NCBI RefSeq assembly: GCF_000021325.1
Contig: NC_011365.1
Location: 1,646,501 to 1,710,500, forward strand
Direction of reading: 5' to 3'
DNA: 64,000 nt
Source of the DNA: Gluconacetobacter diazotrophicus PA1 5
GTDB lineage: Bacteria > Pseudomonadota > Alphaproteobacteria > Acetobacterales > Acetobacteraceae
The position numbers and the translations under genes are program-made. The notes beneath the pieces were generated by a model that saw only the letters and a program-made list of their open reading frames with translations, searched no databases and was not told where the DNA came from. The stretch's first letter is position 1, and every line of letters begins with the position of its first letter. Below are positions 19,165-27,280 of this stretch, piece by piece.

Positions 19165-19956
19165 GTGCTGCTGAACGTCATCGCGCGCGGGCCCGAGGAC
19201 CAGTCGGGGGGCGAGTCCGCGCGGCCGCCCATCGTCCTGCTGCACGGCCTGTTCGGGCGCGCGCGCAACCTGGGCTTCTTCCAGCGGCGGCTGGCCCGGA
19301 CGCGGCGGACGCTGGCCATCGACCTGCGCAACCACGGCGACAGCCCGCACGGCCCGATGGACTACAACACCATGGCCGACGACCTGCTGGATACGCTGGC
19401 CCACCACGCGGCGCTGCCCGCGACCCTGGTGGGCCATTCGATGGGGGGCAAGGTCGCGATGACGCTGGCCCTGACCCGGCCGGGCATGGTCCACAGCCTG
19501 CTGGTGGCCGATATTCCGCCGGCCCGTACCGGGCACGGCCAGTTCTCGCTGGGCGAGCAGATGCTGCGGGTGAAGTTCCCGCCCTACCTGAACCTGGCCG
19601 AGGCCGACGCCCTGCTGCGCCCCGAAATCCCCAATGCCGACGTGCGGGCGCTGATGCTGCAGAATATCCGGCTGGGCGAGAATCCGGGCTGGATCATCGG
19701 GCTGCGCGACATCGTGTCGTCGATGACCAACATCGAAAGCTGGCCCTACATCCCCGAGGGCTATACCTATCCCGGACCGACCCTGTTCCTGGCCGGCGGC
19801 AATTCACCCTATATCCGTCGGGAACATTTCGGGGTGATGCGCCGGCTGTTTCCCAATTACTGGCTGGAACGGATCGAAGAGGCCGGCCACTGGCTGCATG
19901 TCGAAAACCCGACCCGCTTCGCCGCGCTGCTGGAAGCCTTCACCGAACAATATTGA
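19165..19956 (+). CDS. Alpha/beta-hydrolase, YbfF-like esterase
   Basis: 263 residues. Oxyanion-hole motif LLHGLFGRARN, nucleophile elbow GHSMGGKVAM (Ser), acid region and terminal EEAGHWLHVENP (catalytic His) are all in place. The closest family layout is YbfF/acyl-CoA-like esterases. GTG at 19165 is used because AAGGA lies 10 nt upstream, and the nearby ATG (19157) is out of frame and stops after five codons. Cytoplasmic, with no signal sequence. Convergent with alkA: the stop codons are only 2 bp apart. Confidence 0.88.
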   Translation: MLLNVIARGPEDQSGGESARPPIVLLHGLFGRARNLGFFQRRLARTRRTLAIDLRNHGDSPHGPMDYNTMADDLLDTLAHHAALPATLVGHSMGGKVAMTLALTRPGMVHSLLVADIPPARTGHGQFSLGEQMLRVKFPPYLNLAEADALLRPEIPNADVRALMLQNIRLGENPGWIIGLRDIVSSMTNIESWPYIPEGYTYPGPTLFLAGGNSPYIRREHFGVMRRLFPNYWLERIEEAGHWLHVENPTRFAALLEAFTEQY

Positions 19957-19958
19957 CG

Positions 19959-20651
19959 CTACGCGGTCATGGGGTTGGCGCGGTCCGGCGGCTTCACCGC
20001 ATCCGCCGCGCGCCACAGATACCACGCCGCCGCCGACCGATAGGGGCTCCAGTCCGCCGCAATAGCAGCCAGTTGCTTCGGTCGGGGCTGGGCGTCCAGC
20101 CCCTTCAGCAATCGCCACCCCTCGCGCACGCCGAAATCGTCCACCGGCATGATGTCCAGCCGGCCCAGCGAGAAGATCAACAGCATTTCGACCGTCCAGC
20201 GCCCGATGCCGCGCAGGCTGACCAGGCGGGCGATCAGTTCGGCGTCTGACAGCGATTCCGCCTGGCGGCGCGAGGGCACCAGCCCGTCCAGCCGCGCCTT
20301 GGCGACGCCATGCATCGCCACGATCTTGGACCCCGAGAACCCGCAGCCGCGCAGGGCTTCGACCGGCAACGCCAGCAACGCCGCCGGATCGGGGAACACG
20401 CCGCCGGCCAGCGCCACCATCCGCCCCAGAATGGCCTGCGCCGCCCGCCCATGAAGCTGCTGATGCGCGATGGCGTCCACCAGCGCCTCGTACGGCTCGC
20501 GCGCCGCATGCATGCGCAGGCCGCACGGCCCGATCCGGGCCACCAGGGCCGCCAGATCGGGATCGGCGGCGGACAGGTGGGCACGAATGGCGCGGTCCAG
20601 TTCGGGGGACACGGCGGAGATCGGTTCGGAGACCGGAACGACGGATGACAT
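19959..20651 (-). CDS. alkA: DNA-3-methyladenine glycosylase II (AlkA-type HhH-GPD)
   Basis: 230 residues, removing alkylated bases from DNA. The helix-hairpin-helix LVSLRGIGRWTVEMLLIF precedes the catalytic Asp in LDIMPVDDFGVREG; AIAHQQLHGRAAQAILGRM is the family's DNA-binding helix region. It lacks the N-terminal Ada-like or TBP-like extension of long AlkA proteins, so it resembles the short Mag1-type enzymes. ATG 20651 is chosen by homology length; the frame continues upstream through repeat sequence. The 150-bp region before it contains four TGGCAACA repeats. Confidence 0.9.
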   Translation of the reverse strand: MSSVVPVSEPISAVSPELDRAIRAHLSAADPDLAALVARIGPCGLRMHAAREPYEALVDAIAHQQLHGRAAQAILGRMVALAGGVFPDPAALLALPVEALRGCGFSGSKIVAMHGVAKARLDGLVPSRRQAESLSDAELIARLVSLRGIGRWTVEMLLIFSLGRLDIMPVDDFGVREGWRLLKGLDAQPRPKQLAAIAADWSPYRSAAAWYLWRAADAVKPPDRANPMTA

Positions 20652-20657
20652 GCCCCA

Positions 20658-20723
20658 TGGCAACAGAGTTCTTGTGGCAACACAATCCTGTCGGTGGCAA
20701 CATGACAGGGTGGCAACATGACA
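20658..20723. repeat. Four direct repeats of TGGCAACA upstream of alkA and the TonB-like gene
   Basis: TGGCAACA occurs at 20658, 20675, 20695 and 20711. The last two copies share the longer unit TGGCAACATGACA. Spacing is 16-20 bp, close to two helical turns. The repeats lie in the divergent 149-bp intergenic region, suggesting an array of protein-binding sites. Confidence 0.65.
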
Positions 20724-20800
20724 ACGGGATCGCCACAGGGTAGGGTCCCGATCGCAATGGAACGCGCCGCAGGCGACCACGCGGAGAATCCCGGCTTTTC

Positions 20801-21961
20801 ATGACGGTGACACTCAGTCCTTCCTCCCGCCACCGCCAGGCCGAGGAGCCCGTCCTGATCCCGCGCGGCAAGGGAGCAGGGCGTGGCCCGGGGCGTCCGG
20901 CCGCCCCCGAGGCGTCCGCGGGCCGCCCTGACGGGCGCGAGGGCCTGCGCCCCGTTCCGGTAGCCCGCCCCCACGACTATCGCCCCCTGCGCCGTGCCGG
21001 CGCGCCGATGATTCGCCCCGACACGTTGGAAGAACCGGGCGTCACCACCGTCCTGGGCCTGTCGGCGGCGCTGCACCTGATCCTGCTGGCCATCATCCTG
21101 CAGGCGGCGCGGCATCATGCCGGCACCCAGTCGGCGCCCGAAAATCCGTCGGTCGAAATGATGTTCGCCCCCCCCGCGTCCAGCGGGCTGCAGGGGCGCA
21201 ATTCACCCGACCAGGCCGGCGGGTCCGGGGCGCAGCCCAACAAGCCCACGCCCGACACCCCGCAGCCCGAGCAGCCGCAGACCAGCGATTCGTCGCCGTC
21301 GCCGACCGTGCCGTCGCCGCAGACGCCCGCCGCGCCGCCGCTGCCGCGCACGCCGTCGGACCAGACGCTGCCCGACCAGCCATCGACCTCGCCCCCCAAT
21401 CCGGCGCAGCAGAGTCCCGGCCAGGCTGCCCAGCCCGCGCCGCACCCGACGCCGCATCACACCCGGCCCGCGCGCCCGCGCGCGCCCACCCATGCGCCGT
21501 CCCCCTTCGATACGCCGATGGACCTGTCCTTTGCCCCCTCACCCGGTCCGACGCGCCAGCGGCGCGGGCGGGCCGGCGGGTCCGGCAGCCCGATCGACCT
21601 GTCGGTCGGCCCGCTGGTCCGCAACGGGCAGCTCAACACCCCCTATTCGACCCAGACCCAGATCCACGGCGTCAGCGAAGATTACGGCGAGGAGATCGAT
21701 CGCTGGATCCGCAGCCACATGTTCTACCCCGAGGAAGCCGCCCGCGCGGGCGAGGACGGCGAATCCTCGGTCCATGTGGTGCTGGACCGCAGCGGACGGG
21801 TGAAGGCGGTGCGCCTGACCGGCCAGTCGGGGTCGTACTACCTGGATGCCGCCACGACGGGCATGTTCCATGGCGCCGAACTGCCGCCCGTGCCCCCTGA
21901 CATGGTCGGGGACCATTTCGATATCGACCTGACGATCAACTATATCCTGCTGCGGCGCTGA
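20801..21961 (+). CDS. TonB-like energy transducer with long cytoplasmic N-terminus
   Basis: 386 residues. Roughly 85 basic, proline-rich residues precede a single membrane helix (VTTVLGLSAALHLILLAIILQAARHH). A long Pro/Ser/Gln-rich periplasmic linker follows (about residues 125-245). A C-terminal TonB-like domain contains FYPEEAARAGEDGESSVHVVLDRSGRVKAVRLTGQSG. TonB proteins couple proton-motive force from ExbBD to outer-membrane receptors; no exbBD is next to it. The start may instead be ATG 21008, which would give the usual short cytoplasmic tail; GGAGA upstream of 20801 favours the longer form. Confidence 0.78.
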   Translation: MTVTLSPSSRHRQAEEPVLIPRGKGAGRGPGRPAAPEASAGRPDGREGLRPVPVARPHDYRPLRRAGAPMIRPDTLEEPGVTTVLGLSAALHLILLAIILQAARHHAGTQSAPENPSVEMMFAPPASSGLQGRNSPDQAGGSGAQPNKPTPDTPQPEQPQTSDSSPSPTVPSPQTPAAPPLPRTPSDQTLPDQPSTSPPNPAQQSPGQAAQPAPHPTPHHTRPARPRAPTHAPSPFDTPMDLSFAPSPGPTRQRRGRAGGSGSPIDLSVGPLVRNGQLNTPYSTQTQIHGVSEDYGEEIDRWIRSHMFYPEEAARAGEDGESSVHVVLDRSGRVKAVRLTGQSGSYYLDAATTGMFHGAELPPVPPDMVGDHFDIDLTINYILLRR

Positions 21962-21991
21962 CCCCGCCCCGGCGTGCGAGAAGGGCGGCAC

Positions 21992-23449
21992 ATGACCGAC
22001 GACATGGCGACGATCCGCGACCGGATGGGCACGGATTTCGAGGCCTTCACCGATGCCGGCGAAGCCGTGGAGCGGATCGCCGAGATCTATGACTCCGGCG
22101 TGCGGGCCCTGCGCGCCGCCTTCGCCGGCCGCAAGGCCGGGGACGGACCGGCGCCGACCTATCCCTATCTGGCCTTCCCGGTCGATCGCTCGCCGCCGCC
22201 CGAGGAAATGCGCCCGCCCTTCGACGTGGTGCTGGAGCCGGGATTCTACGGCACCACGCTGACCCGTCCGGAACTGTTCCGCGAGTATTGGCACGAGCAG
22301 ATCGACATCCTGCTGCGCCATTACCGCCAGCCGGTGCTGGTCGGCCGGTCGCGGCGGCCGATCCCGCTGCCCTATGTGATGGAAGAGGCCGTCACCGCGA
22401 TCACCGAGGACGATCTGCGCCTGCTGCAGCGCCATTTCGCGCTGCCCGACCTGCATGCGACGGACGACATGATCGCCAATTGCGCGCTGATCCCCCAGCC
22501 GGGCGAGCCGCGTCCGCTGGCGCTGTTCACCGCCGAGCGGACCGATTATTCGCTGGCGCGGCTGCATCATTACACCGGCACGTCGCCCCGCCATGTGCAG
22601 CGCTTCATTCTGCTGACCAACTACCAGCGCTATGTCGACGCGTTCCGCGACTATGGCCGTGCGCAGGTGGACCAGGGGGGCGAGTACGACCGGTTCGTCG
22701 AACCCGGCGACCTGATCCATCGCCGGCATGACGCGGCCACGGCGCCCCAGCATGCCGGCCTGCCGCAGATGCCGGCCTATCATTTGTGCCGCCCGGACGG
22801 GGACGGCATCACGCTGGTCAATATCGGCGTGGGGCCGGCGAACGCGAAGACCATTACCGACCACCTGGCGGTGTTGCGGCCGCATTGCTGGCTGATGGTG
22901 GGGCATTGCGCCGGGCTGCGCCGGACGCAGCGGCTGGGCGATTATGTGCTGGCCCACGGCTATGTCCGCGACGACCACGTGCTGGACGACGACCTGCCGC
23001 CCTGGGTGCCCGTGCCCCCGATCGCGGAGGTGCAGGTCGCCTTGCAGGAGGTCACGGCCCGCGTGACCGGGCTGCGCGATTCGGAACTGAAGACCCGGCT
23101 GCGCACCGGCACGGTGATGACGACCGACAACCGGAACTGGGAATTGCGGCTGAATGCCCTGTTCACCCAGATCAACATGTCGCGATCCATCGCGGTGGAC
23201 ATGGAGTCCGCGACCATCGCGGCCAACGGCTTCCGCTTCCGCGTGCCGTACGGAACGTTGCTGTGCGTGTCGGACAAGCCGCTGCATGGCGAACTGAAAC
23301 TGCGCGGCATGGCGAACGCGTTCTATCGCGAGCGCGTGTCGCAGCACCTGACCGTGGGGATCGAGACGATGCGCCTGCTGCGCGCGCAGGGGGTGGACCG
23401 CCTGCATTCCCGCAAGCTACGCGGCTTCGACGAACCGCCCTTCCGCTGA
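21992..23449 (+). CDS. amn: AMP nucleosidase
   Basis: 485 residues, matching E. coli Amn. It hydrolyses AMP to adenine and ribose 5-phosphate, balancing adenylate pools. The N-terminal ~170 residues form the AMN-specific regulatory domain (TYPYLAFPVDRSPPPEEMRPPFD). The C-terminal half is a nucleoside-phosphorylase fold with ITLVNIGVGPANAKTITDHLAVLRPHCWLMVGHCAGL and VDMESATIAANGFRFRVPYGTLLCVSDKP. ATG 21992 has AGAAGGGCGG upstream. Downstream thioesterase starts 31 bp later. Confidence 0.95.
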   Translation: MTDDMATIRDRMGTDFEAFTDAGEAVERIAEIYDSGVRALRAAFAGRKAGDGPAPTYPYLAFPVDRSPPPEEMRPPFDVVLEPGFYGTTLTRPELFREYWHEQIDILLRHYRQPVLVGRSRRPIPLPYVMEEAVTAITEDDLRLLQRHFALPDLHATDDMIANCALIPQPGEPRPLALFTAERTDYSLARLHHYTGTSPRHVQRFILLTNYQRYVDAFRDYGRAQVDQGGEYDRFVEPGDLIHRRHDAATAPQHAGLPQMPAYHLCRPDGDGITLVNIGVGPANAKTITDHLAVLRPHCWLMVGHCAGLRRTQRLGDYVLAHGYVRDDHVLDDDLPPWVPVPPIAEVQVALQEVTARVTGLRDSELKTRLRTGTVMTTDNRNWELRLNALFTQINMSRSIAVDMESATIAANGFRFRVPYGTLLCVSDKPLHGELKLRGMANAFYRERVSQHLTVGIETMRLLRAQGVDRLHSRKLRGFDEPPFR

Positions 23450-23480
23450 CCCTTCCGCCCTTCCATCCCAGGAGCCTCGC

Positions 23481-23909
23481 GTGACCGCCACCCGCACCGC
23501 ACCGGAACCTACCGCCCCGCAATCCGCCGGCCGCCCGACAGTCGCGCCCACGATCCGCGTGGTGGCGATGCCGGCCGACGCCAATGCCTCGGGCGATATC
23601 TTCGGGGGCTGGCTGATGTCGCAGATGGACCTTGCCGCCGGCACGGCGGCGGCCCTGCGCGCCCGGGGGCGCTGCGTGACGGTTGCGATCGACAAGGTGG
23701 TGCTGCACCAGCCCGTACTGATCGGTGACGAGGTCAGCCTGTACGCCACCATAACCCGCGCCGGGCGCACGTCGATGTCGATCCACGTCGAGACCTGGCG
23801 CCGCGCCCGGCATTCACACGAGAGCATCAAGGTGACCGAAGGCGTCTTCACCTTCGTCGCGATCGACGACGAACGCCGGCCCCGGCCGCTGCCGCCGGAA
23901 GGGGAGTGA
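23481..23909 (+). CDS. Acyl-CoA thioesterase, YciA-type hotdog fold
   Basis: 142 residues, a single hotdog domain. MPADANASGDIFGGWLMSQMDLAA includes the Asn-Asp-containing family signature with the catalytic Asp in the hotdog helix; VAIDKVVLHQPVLIGDEVSLYATITRAGRTSMSIHVE completes the fold. Hydrolyses acyl-CoA to free CoA and fatty acid in the cytoplasm; chain preference is unknown. GTG start at 23481 is supported by GGAG 6 nt upstream. Convergent with the YmdB-like gene, 9 bp between stops. Confidence 0.92.
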   Translation: MTATRTAPEPTAPQSAGRPTVAPTIRVVAMPADANASGDIFGGWLMSQMDLAAGTAAALRARGRCVTVAIDKVVLHQPVLIGDEVSLYATITRAGRTSMSIHVETWRRARHSHESIKVTEGVFTFVAIDDERRPRPLPPEGE

Positions 23910-23918
23910 GGCGATCGC

Positions 23919-24734
23919 CTAGAAATCCGGCATCGTCGGGGCCAGGTGCCCGCCCATGCGCAGCGGCGCCATGCGTCGGGCCAGGCCGGTCGCGTCGTCG
24001 GTTTCCACCATCATTCCGGCCAGGCTTGCCTCGCCCTCGGCGGGTTGCAGGCGCTCGCCGGGCATGCGGCGCAGGAAGCGGGCGATGGCCGCGTCCTTGC
24101 CCATGCCGATCACGCTGTCATAGTCCCCGCACATGCCGGCGTCGGTCTGGTAGGCCGTGCCGCCCGGCAGGATGCGGTGATCGGCCGTGGGCGTGTGGGT
24201 GTGGGTGCCCACCACCAGCGAGGCGCGGCCGTCCAGCACATGGCCCATCGCCCATTTCTCGCTCGACGCCTCGGCGTGGATATCCACCACCACCGCATGC
24301 ACCGTCACGCCCAGCCGGTGCCGGCCCAGAATATCGGTCACGGCGCGGAACGGGTCGTCCAGCGCGTCCATGAACTGGCGGCCCATGACATTGACCACCA
24401 GCGCCTTGCGCCCATCGACCAGCCCGACCACGACGCTGCCCTGTCCGGGCGTGCCGGGGGGATAGTTGGCGGGGCGGATGATGCGGGGCTCGGTGCCGAT
24501 CTGGCCCACCAGGTCCTTGCGGTCCCAGGCATGGTTGCCCAGGGTGATGACATCGGTCCCGGCGGCGAACAGGTCCTGGGCGATGGACAGCGACAGGCCG
24601 AAACCATGGCTGGCGTTCTCCCCATTCACCACCACGAGGTCCAGCCGCAAATCCCGCCGCAGGCCCGGCAGCGCGGCGATGACGGCGTCGCGCCCCGTGC
24701 GCCCGACGATATCACCCAGAAACAAGATCCGCAC
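23919..24734 (-). CDS. YmdB-family metallophosphoesterase (TIGR00282)
   Basis: 271 residues covering the entire family fold. Metal-binding motifs are GDIVGRTGRD near the N-terminus, NGENASHG, GNHAWDRKDL and GTHTHTPTADHRIL. Relatives in Gram-positives hydrolyse 2',3'-cyclic nucleotides and affect RNA turnover; in alpha-proteobacteria the gene is conserved but poorly studied. It is in line with the 5-formyltetrahydrofolate cyclo-ligase gene 34 bp upstream, a conserved alpha-proteobacterial neighbourhood with 6S RNA and zapA. Confidence 0.92.
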   Translation of the reverse strand: MRILFLGDIVGRTGRDAVIAALPGLRRDLRLDLVVVNGENASHGFGLSLSIAQDLFAAGTDVITLGNHAWDRKDLVGQIGTEPRIIRPANYPPGTPGQGSVVVGLVDGRKALVVNVMGRQFMDALDDPFRAVTDILGRHRLGVTVHAVVVDIHAEASSEKWAMGHVLDGRASLVVGTHTHTPTADHRILPGGTAYQTDAGMCGDYDSVIGMGKDAAIARFLRRMPGERLQPAEGEASLAGMMVETDDATGLARRMAPLRMGGHLAPTMPDF

Positions 24735-24768
24735 CCGGCCTTCCTTTTCCCGTCGTCCGCCCCGGACG

Positions 24769-25377
24769 TCAGGCGCCGCAGCGGATGGTTTCGCGTTCGG
24801 TCACGATGACCGGCAGGGGGACGTCGTGACGCCCCACCGGCACCGCCGGCACTTCCTGTGCCGACAGCCCGTAGCCCGCCGCCGGCACCGAATCCAGTCC
24901 GGCCAGCGTGCGGTCGTAATAGCCGCCCCCGTATCCCAGCCGGAAGCCCCGCCTGTCAAAGCCCAGCAGCGGCACGAACACGAAATCGGGGCGCACGACC
25001 GGGCCGTCGGGATGAAGCGTGCCGAACCGGCCCGCCTGCATCGGCACGCCCGGGCGCCACAGGCGAAAGCGCAGGGGATGGCCGCGCGGGGGCGTTTCGG
25101 GCAGCAGCACGCCATAGCCGCCGTGATGCAGTTCGGCGCACAGGCCGCGCAGGTCGATTTCACCCGGAAGGGGCCATACGGCGGCAACCGTGGCGCCCGG
25201 ACGCAGGCCGCCACGGACGCAATCGGCCATGCGCCGGCACAGCGCGGCAGGCGTGTCCGCCGGCAGCGGGGCGGCACGAAGCGTACGCAGCCGCCGGCGC
25301 AACGCCGCCTTGGCCTCGGCCAGCGCGGGCGCGTCGGATGCGGGATCGTGTTGGGGAAGAATGTGCGGAGCCACCAT
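24769..25377 (-). CDS. fau: 5-formyltetrahydrofolate cyclo-ligase
   Basis: 202 residues. It converts 5-formyl-THF to 5,10-methenyl-THF using ATP. Conserved segments: AKAALRRRLRTLRA at the start, WRPGVPMQAGRFGTLHP, the ATP/substrate loop PLLGFDRRGFRLGYGGGYYDRTLA and a C-terminal VPLPVIVTERETIRC-like end. ATG 25377 gives family length; an in-frame start at 25413 would run into the 6S RNA. Sits downstream of zapA and 6S RNA on the same strand, as ygfA does in E. coli. Confidence 0.94.
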   Translation of the reverse strand: MVAPHILPQHDPASDAPALAEAKAALRRRLRTLRAAPLPADTPAALCRRMADCVRGGLRPGATVAAVWPLPGEIDLRGLCAELHHGGYGVLLPETPPRGHPLRFRLWRPGVPMQAGRFGTLHPDGPVVRPDFVFVPLLGFDRRGFRLGYGGGYYDRTLAGLDSVPAAGYGLSAQEVPAVPVGRHDVPLPVIVTERETIRCGA

Positions 25378-25384
25378 GGCCGTT

Positions 25385-25528
25385 GGTCTTTCAGCCCTCC
25401 CGGACCTGCTCACGCAGGTGGGCGCCAGATAACATGACCAGGATCACGCCAGAGCCAGCTCCCTAAGGAAGTGCTTATCGGCCCAGGGGTTGAGTTGCCT
25501 GACAAGCCGGGTAGCCCCGCACCTGCAA
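25385..25528 (-). ncRNA. ssrS: 6S RNA (SsrS)
   Basis: Between zapA and fau on the same strand, the classic 6S position. The minus strand contains CCCCTGGGCCGATA, matching the conserved 5' strand of E. coli 6S RNA (CCCCUGAGCCGAUA), then GGGAGCTGGCTCTGGCG and an alpha-proteobacterial-type 3' strand TGGCGCCCACCTGC. The ends pair: GCAGGTG (25526-25520) with CACCTGC (25420-25414). 6S RNA mimics an open promoter and holds the housekeeping RNA polymerase in stationary phase. Exact ends are estimates. Confidence 0.82.
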
Positions 25529-25529
25529 T

Positions 25530-25871
25530 CTAGTCCTGTTCCAGCGCCGCCGCAATGTTTTCCGCCCGTTCGACCAGCAGGGCAAGCTGCTCGCGCCGGC
25601 GGTCGTTCTCGACGCGGGCCTGCCTGGCTTCGGCCAGTTGACGCGATGTGTCCTCGGGCATCTTCTCGGCCGACAGATCGTGGATTTCGTCAGCCATCAG
25701 CAGCGCGGCCAGGGCCAGGATGCGGGCCTCGCCGCTCTGGCCGCCCATGGCGCGGATGCGGTCGATACGGCGCTCGACCTCCTGCGCCATGGCCTGCAGG
25801 TGGCGTTCCTGCCCGTCCTTGCAGCCGATGACATAGGAATAGCCGTTGATACGGACCGTCACCTGCGCCAT
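25530..25871 (-). CDS. zapA: Cell division protein ZapA
   Basis: 113 residues. It binds and bundles FtsZ filaments at midcell. The globular head (AQVTVRINGYSYVIGCKDGQE) is followed by a long helix/coiled coil (HLQAMAQEVERRIDRIRAM... RILALAALLMADEIHDL) that dimerises. Located 3 bp after a small upstream gene and directly before 6S RNA, which supports the assignment. Confidence 0.95.
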   Translation of the reverse strand: MAQVTVRINGYSYVIGCKDGQERHLQAMAQEVERRIDRIRAMGGQSGEARILALAALLMADEIHDLSAEKMPEDTSRQLAEARQARVENDRRREQLALLVERAENIAAALEQD

Positions 25872-25874
25872 GGG

Positions 25875-26099
25875 TCAGCGATCCTCGTCATCATGGTCGG
25901 CATCGGGACCGATCGCGTCGCGGACGCGGGCGATCAGGATATCGATGTTGGCGGCCAGGGCATGCAGGTCAATAGCGTGGGGATCGGGGGCCTGCGGAGC
26001 GGGCGCATACGGAGCGGCCGCCGGCGCGGCCTCGCGCCGACGGTCCAGCGCGAACGCGATTCGGTTCAGCGCCTGTTCCAGCCGGTCGGCGGGCTCCAT
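25875..26099 (-). CDS. Small conserved protein upstream of zapA, unknown function
   Basis: A 74-residue acidic protein. Residues 1-25 (EPADRLEQALNRIAFALDRRRE) and the C-terminal part (HALAANIDILIARVRDAI) are amphipathic helices joined by an Ala/Pro-rich linker, suggesting a short helical hairpin. A small gene of this type commonly precedes zapA in alpha-proteobacteria, so an accessory division role is possible. ATG 26099 has AGGGG just upstream; the frame continues further, so the N-terminus is uncertain. It ends 3 bp before zapA, hence co-transcribed. Confidence 0.65.
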   Translation of the reverse strand: MEPADRLEQALNRIAFALDRRREAAPAAAPYAPAPQAPDPHAIDLHALAANIDILIARVRDAIGPDADHDDEDR

Positions 26100-26169
26100 C
26101 GCCCCTGCCCCGCCCGGCTTGTCCGATCCTTCAGCCTGCCCCACGGTCGTGCTTCCCGCCCCCTCGACG

Positions 26170-26610
26170 ATGCTTCTTGAACAGATCGCGCGCGCGGGGT
26201 TCAACGTCAAGCGAATGATCCATCCCGCCCCCCCCTTGCGCGTCTTCACCGTCGCGTCGGCAGCGCAGATCCGCGCCGTGCTGGCCGCCCTGCGCGCGGG
26301 CGGCGGGGAAGACGCCGCGTCCTGGGCCCTGCTGTCGCCGCCCGATGCCGGATGTTTCATGGGCCCGGCCTGGTGGCGGGCGCTGCTGGCGGAAACCGGG
26401 GCCGGGCTGCCCGCCTACCTGGATTGCGGCGCCTCGGCCGGGCGCGCGGTCGAGGCGCTGGGCCTGGGGCTGCGCCATATCGTGCTGCATGCGTCCTGCC
26501 CGCAGGGGGATACCGTGCGGCTGCTGGCCGCGTCGCTGGGGGCCACATGCCTGGACCGCCGCCCCGGCACCCCGTGCCCCCCTGTCGCATTCGGCCGTCA
26601 CGCCGTATGA
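26170..26610 (+). CDS. Conserved hypothetical protein next to thiE
   Basis: About 146 residues, soluble, with no recognisable domain. It reads as alternating alpha/beta: [23 protein letters not shown], then [25 protein letters not shown] and a short Cys-containing tail. The pattern (coordinates along a Rossmann-like fold) could suit a small-molecule-binding protein. The start is either ATG 26170 or ATG 26215. It is divergent from the zapA unit and 10 bp upstream of thiE, so a shared transcript with thiE is likely. Confidence 0.6.
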   Translation: MLLEQIARAGFNVKRMIHPAPPLRVFTVASAAQIRAVLAALRAGGGEDAASWALLSPPDAGCFMGPAWWRALLAETGAGLPAYLDCGASAGRAVEALGLGLRHIVLHASCPQGDTVRLLAASLGATCLDRRPGTPCPPVAFGRHAV

Positions 26611-26620
26611 TCGATGTGCG

Positions 26621-27259
26621 ATGAATGACTGCCAGCTCTATCTTGTCACCCCCCCTGCCCTTGATCCGGCCGCGTTCGCGCCCGATCTGGCCCGTGCCCT
26701 GGATGCCGGTGCGGTCGCCGCCGTCCAGCTGCGCCTGACGGACGCCACCGACGACGCCGTCCTGCGCGCCGTCGACGTGCTGCGCCCCGTGGCGCAGGAG
26801 CGGGATGTCGCCTTCATCCTGAACGGCCGGCCGGACCTGGCCCGCCGCACCGGATGCGACGGCGTGCATATCGATGCCCCGGACCTGCAGGACGGCACGG
26901 AGTTGGCCCGTATCCGCGCCATCCTGGGCGAGGACCTGCAACTGGGCGTTTCCTGCCGCGACAGCCGCGACCTGGCCATGCGGGCGGGAGAGGCCGGGGC
27001 GGATTACGTGTCCTTCGGCGCGTTCTTTCCCTCGGCATCGGTGGAAACCCCGGTCCTGGCGGACCCCGCGCTGCTGGCCTGGTGGACGACGATGATGGAA
27101 TTGCCGGTGGTGGCGATCGGCGGCATCACGCCCGCGAACTGCGCGCCGCTGGTGCAGGCGGGGGCGGATTTCCTGGCGGTGATCGGCGCCGTCTGGTCGC
27201 ATCCCGACGGCCCGGCGGCCGGCGTGCGCGCCATGAATGCCGCCATCGACGCGGCATGA
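26621..27259 (+). CDS. thiE: Thiamine phosphate synthase family protein
   Basis: 212 residues, a TIM-barrel of the ThiE/TenI group. QLYLVTP at the N-terminus, [10 protein letters not shown] (the usual VQLREK is altered), [51 protein letters not shown] and [28 protein letters not shown] are recognisable. ThiE joins HMP-PP and THZ-P to thiamine phosphate. The altered QLR(L) and DLA motifs mean that a TenI-like or other TIM-barrel role cannot be ruled out. No other thi gene or THI-box riboswitch is adjacent. Confidence 0.82.
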   Translation: MNDCQLYLVTPPALDPAAFAPDLARALDAGAVAAVQLRLTDATDDAVLRAVDVLRPVAQERDVAFILNGRPDLARRTGCDGVHIDAPDLQDGTELARIRAILGEDLQLGVSCRDSRDLAMRAGEAGADYVSFGAFFPSASVETPVLADPALLAWWTTMMELPVVAIGGITPANCAPLVQAGADFLAVIGAVWSHPDGPAAGVRAMNAAIDAA

Positions 27260-27280
27260 CCCCAAAGGCCTGATCGACGG

